Below, in pieces: positions 42,196-51,753 of a DNA stretch of 64,000 nt (positions are counted from its first letter, which is position 1; every line of letters begins with the position of its first letter). The position numbers and the translations under genes were made by a program. The DNA is from Prevotella sp. (GTDB lineage: Bacteria; Bacteroidota; Bacteroidia; Bacteroidales; Bacteroidaceae). The notes under the pieces were generated by a model. The model saw nothing but the letters and a program-made list of their open reading frames with translations. It searched no databases and was not told the DNA's origin. The stretch is taken from assembly GCA_017462915.1 (NCBI GenBank), contig JAFTQG010000034.1:1-64000 (forward strand), written 5' to 3'.

Positions 42196-43124
42196 CTATA
42201 ATGTTGTTTGATTTTCTTCAAAAGACAGAAGATTCTTCCAAGAGCTTTCTGCAATACACTTGTGTTCTTCATTTGACGGCCTATACCTCCCTTTGCAGCG
42301 TCATCAACATAAATATCCATAAGCATGTCGCAATAAAATAAAGACCTTAATTTCATGGTATCAAATGAAGACAACTTTGCCATCAAGGTTACTTCCACCA
42401 GCAAACGGTCTCCCTCTATGTATCTGAGACCATTGATAAGTGATTTAGGAGTGACTTTTGCCGTATGCATACGGAAATAGTTGTAATATTTGTTTACTCT
42501 TACCACATTTCCTTGGCTGGCTATGATAGTCCAAAACAGCCAATCCCCACAATAACGGAATTTCATATAAAGATTGTCTTCAGAAACAGGCAGGAATTTC
42601 TTACAAAAGATTGCAGATGAAGCATTAATGATACTATTGCCTCTGAGCATTGACTGCTTGATGAATTGTTTTCCTTCCCATACCTTATATGGACATTCTT
42701 CTTTCGGTTCATGCTGATGGGTGACCTCGCTTTTAGCATTCACGATATTGCTTTTGAAGTACAGGAGAGCCACATCCTTTTCTTTTGTTATAATGTCATA
42801 CGCCGTTTGCAGGAAATGTGCATCAGCGAAATCATCACTTTCCGCTATCCAAATGTATTCGCCTTTTGCCAGATTAAAGCCTCTTTGCCACTGTTTGAAT
42901 GTGCTTCCGCTATTTTCTTTGTTGAGCAATATATTGGTGACACGAGGGTTGTCGGCATACGAACGAAGTATCGTACAGCTGTCATCCGTACTTTTGTCAT
43001 CCAACAGTATCAGTTCGAAATCTGCAAAAGTCTGATTCAGGACCGAGTCAATACGTTCACGCAAATAAGGTGCGTGATTGTAGTTGGGTATGATAACTGT
43101 AAAAAATGGAGTCTTATTTCTCAT
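42192..43124 (-). CDS. Glycosyltransferase family 2
   Basis: 310 residues with the GT-A core: FFTVIIPNYNHAPYL, FELILLDDKSTDDSC (about 36-50) and YIWIAESDDF (DxD-like, about 93-102). Overlaps both neighbours by 4 bp (start with the 43121 gene stop; stop with the 41041 gene start), so three transferases are translationally coupled. Confidence 0.88.
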   Translation of the reverse strand: MRNKTPFFTVIIPNYNHAPYLRERIDSVLNQTFADFELILLDDKSTDDSCTILRSYADNPRVTNILLNKENSGSTFKQWQRGFNLAKGEYIWIAESDDFADAHFLQTAYDIITKEKDVALLYFKSNIVNAKSEVTHQHEPKEECPYKVWEGKQFIKQSMLRGNSIINASSAIFCKKFLPVSEDNLYMKFRYCGDWLFWTIIASQGNVVRVNKYYNYFRMHTAKVTPKSLINGLRYIEGDRLLVEVTLMAKLSSFDTMKLRSLFYCDMLMDIYVDDAAKGGIGRQMKNTSVLQKALGRIFCLLKKIKQHYR

Positions 43125-44125
43125 ATTAACACTTTTCTTTTGTTACCTTTCAATTTGATATATTTGAACAAAAAGCAGTAAAGACGGGAATACAAGAAGA
43201 ACAAAACAGGAATATGGATGAATTTCATAAACTTAACATCCAATAATTTTCTTACATCTTCCTCATTTCCATTTTCTGAAATAAAACTTTTTACTTTATG
43301 GAAATGCGTTCTACTAAAAGGCAGTTCTGGAATAAACAGACAATTAATATAAGCGGCAATCCTATTGCATGCAACCAAATGCTTGATATGAGCAGAGGCT
43401 TGTGCTGTAATCTCTTCCAGTATTCCCTTCACACGATCAGCATATTCAAAAGAGCAAACCTGCTGTTGCATCATACTATTGCTGTTGATGAAGTAATTAT
43501 AGACAACATCTTCCACACAAAGTACCTTCTTCACTCTATTCCCAATGGCAATATTTGTCAGCCAGTCCTCTCCCGTAGAAACATGAAGGATAGGCTCAAA
43601 TGTCTCTTTCCGAAATAAGTCACGACGATAAAGAGCACCCCACAAGTAAGGTTCAAAATCCGCAATAATCACCTTTTCCAGATACTCCTCACTACCAAGA
43701 ACTTCACCTTTGAAAAATCTGCCACGCTCAATCGTGAATCCTCCATCATCTCCAACTCGCCTATTACAGCCACGCACAATATCATATTGTCCTTGTTCTG
43801 CATAATGAAAGAGTGAGGACAACGCATTTGGCATCAACCAGTCATCAGAGTCGACATGAAGTATATATCTTCCTGTAGAAATAGAGAAACCAGACTGACG
43901 TGCGGATACCAATCCACCATTCTCTTTATGCACCACCCGTATGCGCTCATATTTCTGCGCATACTCATCGCAAATCTCAGGGCATCGGTCAGGACTGCCG
44001 TCATCCACAAGGATAAGTTCCCAGTCCGTAAAGTCCTGCGCGAGAACAGACTCTATGCAACGAGACAAATATTTCTCCACCTTGTATATTGGTACAAGAA
44101 TGGAAACAGCTGGACTATCATTCAT
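43121..44125 (-). CDS. Glycosyltransferase family 2
   Basis: 334 residues: VSILVPIYKVEKYLSRCIESV, WELILVDDGSPDRCP (about 34-48), ILHVDSDDW (DxD-like site, about 90-98). It is preceded by a 194-bp AT-rich gap (44126-44319) in which no gene is evident; a promoter there is possible but I could not identify one. Confidence 0.88.
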   Translation of the reverse strand: MNDSPAVSILVPIYKVEKYLSRCIESVLAQDFTDWELILVDDGSPDRCPEICDEYAQKYERIRVVHKENGGLVSARQSGFSISTGRYILHVDSDDWLMPNALSSLFHYAEQGQYDIVRGCNRRVGDDGGFTIERGRFFKGEVLGSEEYLEKVIIADFEPYLWGALYRRDLFRKETFEPILHVSTGEDWLTNIAIGNRVKKVLCVEDVVYNYFINSNSMMQQQVCSFEYADRVKGILEEITAQASAHIKHLVACNRIAAYINCLFIPELPFSRTHFHKVKSFISENGNEEDVRKLLDVKFMKFIHIPVLFFLYSRLYCFLFKYIKLKGNKRKVLI

Positions 44126-44319
44126 TGATAATCAGTAAAATATGTATTAATAAAAAGTTAAACGAAATCGTATGCCACAAAGGACATTTCCCTTACGACA
44201 TATAATGTTTTACAAAAAGCGTCATGCTAAATAAGAACTGTTAATTTCTAACCTAAAATTAACCATTTCCATATTAAAGGTATTTTTTCTTTTTTATATA
44301 AAGCTTGTATCAATCATTA

Positions 44320-45333
44320 TCAGAACTCATACACCTCAAAAGGTTTGTCATTTACTAGTGCAGCTGTCTTTGCGAACGCACTGCGGTACATCTTGCCGGA
44401 ACGTGCCAAATAGACTTTCTCGGCCTTGGAGATAAGGAAAAAGTCAAGGAAGGTCTTCATGTTCACATCATCACCATGGTCATAGTCGATATGCCCCACT
44501 TTTCCGGGAATGACATACACATTATTCATTTGCTTGGCCTTTGACAGGAATGTCTCGCTATCGGCGGTCACCAATATGCGGTCGTGTGCCGGAGCTTGCT
44601 GGCTTATGGCACTTATAGCCTCCAGACTCCGTTCTATAAGGTCAGCCCGTTCCTCGGGAGACAAGGGCGTTCCCGTGCAGTCCGTGAAATCGCCCAACAA
44701 CGTGGTGAAGCGGAAGGAAATGGAAATATACTTTCCTCCTATATTCGCCAGATGCTCGTCTATCAATGTCTGGAGACGGGGTACTGGACGGAAGAGTTCG
44801 TTGAATTTTTCAGAGAAGAATTCAAAAGTCTTGTCTGTAAACAGATTCGTGTATAGATGTATCTGACGATTCTCGTTCAGGAACCGTCTATCCATCCATT
44901 GCTCGACTAACGGATACAATTTGCCGTTCAAACGTAATCGTTCTACACTTGTTCCATATATCATCTGCATGGGCACGGAATATCGCAAATCATAAGAGAT
45001 ATCTTTGCCTTCCATTAACCAGTTGTACTGGTTTGGCGTCAAGTAGTCTTGCAACATAAATGGATGAGCAAAATATATTTTAAAATCCCTTCCATGTCGC
45101 TCACACCAATCATATACTGTCACTATGGCTCGTAATCTGTCACATAATCCAGCATGCCATGTCCATCCGTTATTGACATAAACTACGGCAGACGATACCG
45201 TTGCTTCATTATCATTCTTTTCATAATGTGGCAACAGATTCTCACGTTCGCCCTTCTTCTGCATCCTTAGATGATATGTCCAATCTCCATATAATGCTTT
45301 ATATAAGGCTATACAAATTTGTTTTATATCCAT
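44320..45333 (-). CDS. Putative glycosyltransferase, fucosyltransferase-like
   Basis: 337 residues, not a standard GT2 or GT4. The segment GWTWHAGLCDRLRAIVTVYDW (about 55-75) resembles the N-terminal GxGNR-like stretch of fucosyltransferases, and DRILVTADSETF plus DFFLISKAEKVYLARSGKMYRSA (about 290-312) resemble the C-terminal donor-site region of GT11/NodZ-like enzymes. The assignment is therefore by pattern only. Lies between GT2 and the hexapeptide acyltransferase gene in the same operon. Confidence 0.55.
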   Translation of the reverse strand: MDIKQICIALYKALYGDWTYHLRMQKKGERENLLPHYEKNDNEATVSSAVVYVNNGWTWHAGLCDRLRAIVTVYDWCERHGRDFKIYFAHPFMLQDYLTPNQYNWLMEGKDISYDLRYSVPMQMIYGTSVERLRLNGKLYPLVEQWMDRRFLNENRQIHLYTNLFTDKTFEFFSEKFNELFRPVPRLQTLIDEHLANIGGKYISISFRFTTLLGDFTDCTGTPLSPEERADLIERSLEAISAISQQAPAHDRILVTADSETFLSKAKQMNNVYVIPGKVGHIDYDHGDDVNMKTFLDFFLISKAEKVYLARSGKMYRSAFAKTAALVNDKPFEVYEF

Positions 45334-45344
45334 AAAATCTTCAC

Positions 45345-46120
45345 TTAACTGTAATCTATTTTAATCTCTTTTTCCGATGTATTCTTGAAATGTTGCATAA
45401 GTTCCCATTCCATGCTTCCCCTTATCATGGTATAGCCTGTAGAGATCACTTTCGCCGGATGACCTGCAATAATGCTATTCTCTGAAATTTCATCATTAAA
45501 TGGACGCGATATAACGGCATTTGCAGCAAGTGTGCAACCGGAAGGAATCGTTATGCCTTTAGATATATAACAATTTGTACCTATCCAGACATTATCGCCT
45601 ATTCTTACAGGGCTGCATATATCCTTCACCGACCTTGTCTTAAAATTATAAAGATAGTGAAAATTTGTATCATATACGCATGAGCCTGCCGCAAAAACAG
45701 CATTGTCACCTATTACGATTTTCTTTTGACATCCGAAATTGCAACAAGAATTTATCAAGGCATTTGCACCGAAATGTATTATGCCGTCATCATAAGCCAT
45801 AACACGACATCCTGTAGCAATGGTAGCCTTTCCATGAAATACGATAGTCCCTCCATCATTGACTATCTGAAGATTACCCCCCCGAAATATGGATTATGCC
45901 GAGTCGTATTCAGACGAATCATTTTAAAATGTATTTTATCGGACTCTATACGAATTTTGCCGTGCATGGAAATGAACTGAACCCATCCATAGCATGCAAT
46001 AGGCAAACGACATGCTTGGCGGAATGGTAAGTAATAGAAATTGATAATCACACTCAAAAATGGATTATACCAATTGGCAGCCATATTCATGACCAGCTTC
46101 CTAATGATTTTTTTCAACAT
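45345..46120 (-). CDS. Hexapeptide-repeat acyltransferase, frameshifted at a G7 tract (phase-off)
   Basis: An N-terminal frame (46120-45863, 85 residues, stopping soon after HNPYFGGVIFR) and a C-terminal frame (from before 45800 to 45345) belong to one gene. They meet at seven Gs (45893-45887). With eight Gs the reading is HNPYFGGGNLQIVNDGGTIV followed by the left-handed beta-helix repeats (KATIATGCRVM; KIVIGDNAVFAAGSCV; VRIGDNVWIGTNCYISKG), giving 258 residues (777 nt). Hexapeptide acyltransferases O- or N-acetylate sugars. The start overlaps the GT32 stop by 7 bp. Confidence 0.85.
45887..45893 (-). repeat. Poly-G tract (G7) causing frameshift in the hexapeptide acyltransferase gene
   Basis: Seven consecutive Cs on the plus strand; eight would restore the frame. 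The tract codes for Gly-Gly of FGGGN. Confidence 0.88.
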
Positions 46121-46773
46121 ATAAGACTTATTATTTTAATCCACAAGTTTTTCGTTCTCCTAATCACAGATAATTTGTCTTTAAGCCATGTACCATCATA
46201 ATGGTGTATGCAAACAGTATTCTCCGTAACAGCCAGTTCTCCTGTCGTATAATGCTTTGCACAAAAATAATCCAAAGGATATATACAAGGTTGGGACAAG
46301 CTATTTTGTAAATGCTGTTTCAACAAATACGAATTAGGCCAACTCAAATCGCGTCCTTTCCAGTTTATAAATGAACGTAACCGGTAAGTTTCAAGAAAAC
46401 TGGCCACCCATGGTGTATGAGGAGCAGCAGCCATACATCCTGTATTAATTTTACCTTCATCCTCCAGCCCTACAAAGGATTGGTTGGTTAGGAATCTATC
46501 GAATGAAGCAATGACTTCTACATCCGTATCCATATATATACCTCCAACGGTAGCTAATGCATAGACACGACACACATCGGCTACAAAAGCAAACTTCTTC
46601 ATCCGGTAGGCTTCTCTACAGAATTTCCATTTCCTATAGTCGAAATTACTCTCATTCCATTCCCGAATTTCGTAATCCGGTAGATGTTTGCGCCAAGAAT
46701 TTATATAATTGGTTACTGCCAACGGCTTTTCCTTACCGCCAAACCAACAGTAATGAATGATTTTAGGTATCAT
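46114..46773 (-). CDS. Glycosyltransferase family 32 (Gly_transf_sug, DXD-type)
   Basis: 219 residues: IPKIIHYCWFGGKEKP at the N-terminus and FAFVADVCRVYALATVGG then IYMDTDVEV (DxD, about 80-85), both diagnostic of GT32 enzymes (capsule and OCH1-type). The donor is unknown. First sugar-transfer gene of this block, 62 bp downstream of the 506-residue gene. Confidence 0.9.
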   Translation of the reverse strand: MIPKIIHYCWFGGKEKPLAVTNYINSWRKHLPDYEIREWNESNFDYRKWKFCREAYRMKKFAFVADVCRVYALATVGGIYMDTDVEVIASFDRFLTNQSFVGLEDEGKINTGCMAAAPHTPWVASFLETYRLRSFINWKGRDLSWPNSYLLKQHLQNSLSQPCIYPLDYFCAKHYTTGELAVTENTVCIHHYDGTWLKDKLSVIRRTKNLWIKIISLIC

Positions 46774-46835
46774 CGCATTTATAATTTATTCTCCTAAAGT
46801 CTTTACAATGTTTCCGATTCCACATATAAAAAACA

Positions 46836-48356
46836 TTATCCCATCATCTCCGCCACCTGTCGGAACTCCTCCACGACCTTCTCCACAATCCCGTCCTTCG
46901 GGTCGTGCTTCGTGCGGTAATATCCCTGCGAGATGCTTGAACAGGTACGGCCGGGAAGAGCTATGCTGAGGAACTTGAAGAAGTCTTTGTCTGAAAGACC
47001 TGCCTCAATGAGTCCAAGCTTGGTGAATGCCTGCTTGAGATGCCGCCACGACCAGCCTTCGTACTTACGGACGGAAGCGTCCTTCTTCTGCTCAAATGTG
47101 AGCTGACGGCAGATGTATGGTCCGGCATTGGACAACAGACTAAAGAAGAGGCGTTTTGCCTCACGGGAGGATGACAGCTTCTCACTGAGGTATATGTCTG
47201 GGGTAGCCGCAACCGTTTCCAGTACAGACGGACTCTCACCGGCAGGGTTCTCTTCAATATCCTTCAACTGGTCCTTGCGGTGATGGATGATGCGGAACAA
47301 GTTGGCCATAAACTCCTGAAGTTCGGACACTGTAATGTCGGCGCGGCAATGGAAGAGAAATTTTCCTATGGCGCTCTTCTTCTGGTCAATGTCTGGGGTG
47401 TAGCTCTTTATGTAGTCCTGAAAATTGCGACGGAACTTCATCGCCACGATGTTGCTGTACGCCTTCTGCATCTCTTCGTTGCGCCCGTTGTCTATCTCGT
47501 CATCGGGAGTGGCGTTGTTCCATTGTGCTATGTCTGTGCGTACTTTAGTGAGGATGTCCGTTCCTCCGTATTCCCGTTCTATGAGGATGCGCTCTGTGAG
47601 CCGGACGAAATGCTGCAGAGAGAAGTTGCGTTCCAGGCTTTCGTTCAGGGCGTAGAGCTTGCGGGACAGTACCCTGAGGGCAAGCCAGCATGTAATATTA
47701 ATGTTGTCTTCATTCTCGCTGCTCATGCAGGCAATCTGTCTCCTGAGTGTCTCCACAGAAAAGTCTTCTGCATCCATCTCTGCCAGGATTCCAGATTCAC
47801 TGTATTCCAATGCATTGGCAACAAGATGACGGCCAGTAATCTCGGAAAATGCGCCAAGATAGTCGACCCAATGCTCTGCCAGCGTCTTGTGCAGGCTGTC
47901 CTGCCGTTCGACAAATGCCTGCATGTTGATTTCATTATAATACATAGACGGGGCATTTCCTGATATCCCCTCATCGTCAACATATGTCTCGGCAAGCAAC
48001 CTTGTGTAAAGGTCCAGCAGGAAATGCTTGTCAGGACAATAGGCATCTATGTCCATCACATCGGCATCGTTGTCCAAGTCGTGAAGATACTGGCTCATCT
48101 GCTCTATTTTCTTTGCCCAGCCCAGAAAATCCACTTTACACGCTTCCTTGAAAGGGATATGTATGCGCCAGCGGTCTGCCATCGTGTCGAGCTTCAGGGC
48201 AAGCATCTGGGCTTCCATTGCCATAGCGAAAAGCAGTCCGTTAGCCGCGTGGTTGCACAGCACATTCTGGGACATGCGGAACATAGCCTCAATATTGTTC
48301 AGCACAGACAATACGTCTGACCTGTAAGAAGATGTGTCTGATGATATGTTTGACAT
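46836..48356 (-). CDS. Conserved-looking protein of unknown function heading the polysaccharide block
   Basis: 506 residues, no signal peptide or membrane segment, mostly helical and acidic. The C-terminal part (YEGWSWRHLKQAFTKLGLI, DKDFFKFLSIALPGRTCSS, about 425-490) has a DNA-binding-like look, with two helices around an aromatic cluster. I do not recognise the family. It is the first minus-strand gene before GT32 and is divergent from the VapE-like gene across a 158-bp region that contains a mirrored repeat. A regulatory role for the locus is inference from position. Confidence 0.7.
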   Translation of the reverse strand: MSNISSDTSSYRSDVLSVLNNIEAMFRMSQNVLCNHAANGLLFAMAMEAQMLALKLDTMADRWRIHIPFKEACKVDFLGWAKKIEQMSQYLHDLDNDADVMDIDAYCPDKHFLLDLYTRLLAETYVDDEGISGNAPSMYYNEINMQAFVERQDSLHKTLAEHWVDYLGAFSEITGRHLVANALEYSESGILAEMDAEDFSVETLRRQIACMSSENEDNINITCWLALRVLSRKLYALNESLERNFSLQHFVRLTERILIEREYGGTDILTKVRTDIAQWNNATPDDEIDNGRNEEMQKAYSNIVAMKFRRNFQDYIKSYTPDIDQKKSAIGKFLFHCRADITVSELQEFMANLFRIIHHRKDQLKDIEENPAGESPSVLETVAATPDIYLSEKLSSSREAKRLFFSLLSNAGPYICRQLTFEQKKDASVRKYEGWSWRHLKQAFTKLGLIEAGLSDKDFFKFLSIALPGRTCSSISQGYYRTKHDPKDGIVEKVVEEFRQVAEMMG

Positions 48357-48370
48357 GTTTGTTTCCGATG

Positions 48371-48478
48371 ATTACGATGCAAAAAACGCCATGCATGTAA
48401 AAAGCTTTGTCAGAGCCTTGTCTGTCACTTGTCAGTATAGTGAAACTAACAGGCGTTTTTGCTTATTTTGCATCGTAA
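48371..48478. promoter_or_regulatory. Mirrored repeat in the divergent promoter region
   Basis: TTACGATGCAAAA (48372-48384) and its complement TTTTGCATCGTAA (48467-48479) plus AACGCC/GGCGTT flank about 80 bp between the two divergent genes. TTTTGC-type sequences on each arm resemble the -7 box, so the arrangement may be mirror-image divergent promoters or an operator pair. Confidence 0.45.
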
Positions 48479-48514
48479 AATTTCGCAAGTGTAATTTTTA
48501 AGTAAGTATACGTT

Positions 48515-50641
48515 ATGAATGAACAACTTGTATCCAAATTCGAGAATCTGCGAAGCCGTGTGCCTGTAGCAACGGACTTCGACGAGGTGGTGAGTATGCT
48601 CACCGACGGCAGGCTGGAGGCGCCAACCCGGCAATACCGCCACACATTAGAAGAGATGGAGGATGCCGGGAAGCGTGGAGACACGGAGACGGCTCAGATG
48701 CTGAAAGGCAGACTTAGCAGGCTGAAAGCGGCCATGCCGGCATTCGTGGCGTGGGTAACGCTGAAAGGAGGACGCACGGAGACGGACATCACAGGGTTTA
48801 CGGGCTATGTGATGGTAGACCTTGACCATCTGCCCGACGGCACGTTTGCCGATGCTCTCGCCAAAGTGAAAGGCGATGTGCACACGGTGCTGGCTTACAC
48901 TACCGTTTCGGGTAAGGGCATCCGCGTGGTGTGCCGTATGAAGGGCCTGGTAGACAGGAATAACTTCCGTGATGCGTGGAAAACGGCAAACGAGTATTAC
49001 GCGCGACTGTGTGGCTGTCCCTTCGACCGCCAGTGTTCCAACGCCACGCGCATGTCTGTCGTCAGTCATGACCCTGACGCGATATTCCGTCCCGACGCGC
49101 AGCCTATGGATATTGTGCGCCATAATCCGAAACCTGAAAGAGGAAAGGGACGCCCCGTAAACATCTCCACTGCCGTAGACGAGGCAAAGCGGATTCTTGC
49201 CGATGACGGTGTCTATTATGTTCCCGGACATCACAACGAGTATGTCAGCCGTCTTGTCTACCAGCTGAACCGCTATGGTATCTCCGAGGATGATGTCCTC
49301 GGATGGCTGCTCAGCGAATATGCCGACTACAATGCCTCCAACGGCAATCCGCTGCCTGCCATGGTGCACAGCATATATGCCAACCACAGGGACGAACATG
49401 CTGTAGCGAGACGACAGGACGGCAGGAACGGGCGGCGCGCGAAGTCACCGATAAGCGTATTGGAGCAGTTCATCGCAAAGCAGTATGTGCTGCGTATGAA
49501 TGTAGTAAGTGGGGCTACAGAGTGGACACCTGTTGCGGAGGACGGGAAGCCCTGCGGAGAGTTCAGGGAGATGGACGACACATTCGAGAACTCACTCTGG
49601 TGCGAGATGCGACGCGCAGGGATAAACACCGACATGCTCTCGCTTGCCACTTTGCTCAGGAGTGATTTCGTGCGTCCGTTCCATCCCATGAGCGGCTACC
49701 TGGACAGTCTTCCGCCGTGGGACGGCCGCACAGATCATATAGGTCGTCTGCTGTCGCTTGTACACTGTCGTAATGTGTCGCATGACGTATTCTGCATGTA
49801 CGCCCGACGGTGGTTCGTGGCGATGGTTGCCAGTGCACTGTATGACAATGTCGTAAACCACGAGATATTGGTGTTGTTAGGACGTCAGGGGACGTTCAAA
49901 TCGTCTTTCATGAACAATATCCTGCCTCCGTGTCTCAGGAAATACTACAGTGTAAAGACCAACAGCCACCGAATGGACAAGGACGATGCATTCTCTCTTG
50001 CCGAGAACTTCCTCATAAACTTCGAGGAGATTGACTCCATGCAGCGTGCGGAACTCAACCAGCTGAAAGCGTTGACGACCGTGGAGTACATCAAGGATCG
50101 TCCTGCTTACGGACGGCGCAAGGTGAGGTTGCCTCACAGGGCTTCGTTCTGCGCCACAGGAAACAACCTGCAGTTCCTTACCGATGATACGGGCAACAGG
50201 CGCTGGCTGGTGTTCGAGGTGGAGAGCATAGACAATCCTTGGACGGCGGACATCAACCATGACGGTATGTATGCACAGGCGAAGGCTCTCATTGATGGTG
50301 GTTTCAAATACTGGTTTGACGGCGAAGAGATTGAGGATATCAACAGGCTGAACCATGAGTTCGAGACTCCTGACAGTGCCCGTGAACTTATCGTGACACA
50401 TTTCCGTCGCCCAGAGGCTTACGAGACATGCGCTTATCTTACTTCAACGCAGATTGCCGCACGCTTTGCTCCGCAAGTGAAAGTGTCACCTGTCGCGGTG
50501 GGTAGGGTGATGCGCGAACTGGAGTATGAGCAGTTGAAGAACCATTACGGGAGGTTCTGGAAAGTATCTGAGATACAGCCGATTGACATCGGGAAACGCA
50601 TTCCGGGAGATAACCTCGAGACCAGTGTCTTGCCTTTCTGA
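48515..50641 (+). CDS. VapE / BT4734-type primase-helicase-like protein
   Basis: 708 residues. N-terminal half (about 60-220) is the BT4734/BF3469 type domain, with primase-like TGYVMVDLDHLPDG and YTTVSGKGIRVVCRMKG. C-terminal half (about 330-640) is a VapE-type P-loop ATPase: LLGRQGTFKSSFMNNILPP (Walker A variant, GRQGTFKSS, about 450-460), ENFLINFEEIDSM (Walker B) and FCATGNNLQFL (sensor-like Asn), as in phage and island primase-helicases. It heads the plus-strand cassette. In Bacteroidales such genes often flank capsule loci and remain uncharacterised there. Confidence 0.85.
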   Translation: MNEQLVSKFENLRSRVPVATDFDEVVSMLTDGRLEAPTRQYRHTLEEMEDAGKRGDTETAQMLKGRLSRLKAAMPAFVAWVTLKGGRTETDITGFTGYVMVDLDHLPDGTFADALAKVKGDVHTVLAYTTVSGKGIRVVCRMKGLVDRNNFRDAWKTANEYYARLCGCPFDRQCSNATRMSVVSHDPDAIFRPDAQPMDIVRHNPKPERGKGRPVNISTAVDEAKRILADDGVYYVPGHHNEYVSRLVYQLNRYGISEDDVLGWLLSEYADYNASNGNPLPAMVHSIYANHRDEHAVARRQDGRNGRRAKSPISVLEQFIAKQYVLRMNVVSGATEWTPVAEDGKPCGEFREMDDTFENSLWCEMRRAGINTDMLSLATLLRSDFVRPFHPMSGYLDSLPPWDGRTDHIGRLLSLVHCRNVSHDVFCMYARRWFVAMVASALYDNVVNHEILVLLGRQGTFKSSFMNNILPPCLRKYYSVKTNSHRMDKDDAFSLAENFLINFEEIDSMQRAELNQLKALTTVEYIKDRPAYGRRKVRLPHRASFCATGNNLQFLTDDTGNRRWLVFEVESIDNPWTADINHDGMYAQAKALIDGGFKYWFDGEEIEDINRLNHEFETPDSARELIVTHFRRPEAYETCAYLTSTQIAARFAPQVKVSPVAVGRVMRELEYEQLKNHYGRFWKVSEIQPIDIGKRIPGDNLETSVLPF

Positions 50642-50806
50642 ATGGATGCCAACCGGCGTGACACGTGACAGATGTGACACTTTTTCCTATATAGATTATT
50701 TTTTCAAAAATATATATATACTTAAAAGGACATGTATTTATTGTATAAAAATAAATGTTATGCAAAACTCTGTCACATCTGTCACCTGTCACGAAAGCGG
50801 GCGGTT

Positions 50807-50947
50807 GGTTGTTTGGTCGTTTGGTTGTTTTGTGGTTTAGTTTCTTAGTAAATACCGTACAACCGCCTAACCGTTTAACCGTTGTTTGGTCGTTTAGTTG
50901 TTTAGAAAGCAACCGTATAACCGTTTAACCGTATAACCGTATAACCG
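50807..50947. repeat. T/G-rich and A/C-rich 8-bp-period array
   Basis: Units such as TGTTTGGT, CGTTTGGT, GGTTTAGT and then AACCGTAT/AACCGTTT run in register through the gap between the VapE-like gene and the DUF4248 gene. The 407-bp gap 50642-51048 holds this array and AT-rich spacer, no gene. Confidence 0.7.
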
Positions 50948-51048
50948 CATGTTACAAACTACCTCTTTCTGAAGTGAAAACTACCTTTTTTCAAGACATT
51001 ATCCAGTGGATTCCCCACATGAAAATATAACTCTTAAAACTGCAAATC

Positions 51049-51252
51049 ATGAAAGTATACAGCAAAAGGGAGCTTGCCATGCTCTATTTCCCGAAAGCCA
51101 CTCCGAAGGTCGCGACAAACCGGCTTGCAAGGTGGATAAACCGCTCCGAAGAACTGTGTCAGTTGCTCGCGGAAGCAGGATACAGGCCTGCCAACAAACT
51201 GTTTACCGTGCGCCAGCTGAGAATCCTTTTCGCCTATCTCGGCGAGCCATGA
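51049..51252 (+). CDS. DUF4248 domain protein
   Basis: 67 residues (MKVYSKRELAMLYFPKATPK ... LRILFAYLGEP). SKRELAMLYFP and the Leu-rich C-terminus fit DUF4248, a short helix-turn-helix-like family found next to VapE, HU and amidase genes in Bacteroidales. It probably binds DNA, by analogy only. Encoded between the VapE-like and HU-like genes. Confidence 0.8.
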   Translation: MKVYSKRELAMLYFPKATPKVATNRLARWINRSEELCQLLAEAGYRPANKLFTVRQLRILFAYLGEP

Positions 51253-51340
51253 GCAAGTGCGGTTTGGTACGCTTTGGCGGAGATAGCCGGAATAGCCGTG
51301 ATAGTCGAAATAGATATACTCTACTGTGGGCTGTAGATAG

Positions 51341-51371
51341 TGTCACGCAGATGGCGCAGATTCAGCAGATT
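51341..51371. repeat. Left arm of an inverted repeat around the HU-like gene
   Basis: This 31-bp sequence (starts TGTCACGCAGATGG) is the reverse complement of 52205-52235 at 28 of 31 positions. The 500-bp gap 51253-51753 also contains GATAGCCG-type repeats (51278-51312), a promoter box (51549) and C/T-rich spacer. Confidence 0.75.
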
Positions 51372-51548
51372 CTCCGCGCAAGTCCAAACGACTAAACAAC
51401 CAAACCACCGTTATACGGTCATACGGTTGCAGGTTGTAGGTTTTCGGTTTTGTTCCTTACTGTTAAGGTTAGGGTTATGGTTAAGAGTATCGTTGTGGTT
51501 ACAGCACCGTAAGGCATCATAAGGCATAACTGCGGTCTCACATTGTAC

Positions 51549-51557
51549 TACCTTTGC
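51549..51557 (+). promoter_or_regulatory. -7 element upstream of the HU-like gene
   Basis: TACCTTTGC matches TAnnTTTG. It is about 195 bp upstream of the ATG, so it would give a long leader; no TTG at proper spacing is seen. Confidence 0.4.
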
Positions 51558-51753
51558 ATCACCAAGTAGAGTTTAGTCCTGCTTGACAGTTTTGGGATTA
51601 CCGGTCTGAGGTTCATGACAAAGTATATCTTGTATGTAGACAACAGACATAGGATCTTCCCCTAAAGCGAGGCGACCGAAGACCGAAAACCCACGACCGT
51701 ATCAAGTGGCGCTTGCGAAACTTGAATTGTCTAACCCTTAAAACATCAACATT

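Noticed and set aside
51249..51395. 48-residue frame overlapping the DUF4248 stop
   Set aside because: It is built from the GATAGCCG and GCAGAT repeats; similar repeats occur in non-coding gaps, so coding is unlikely.
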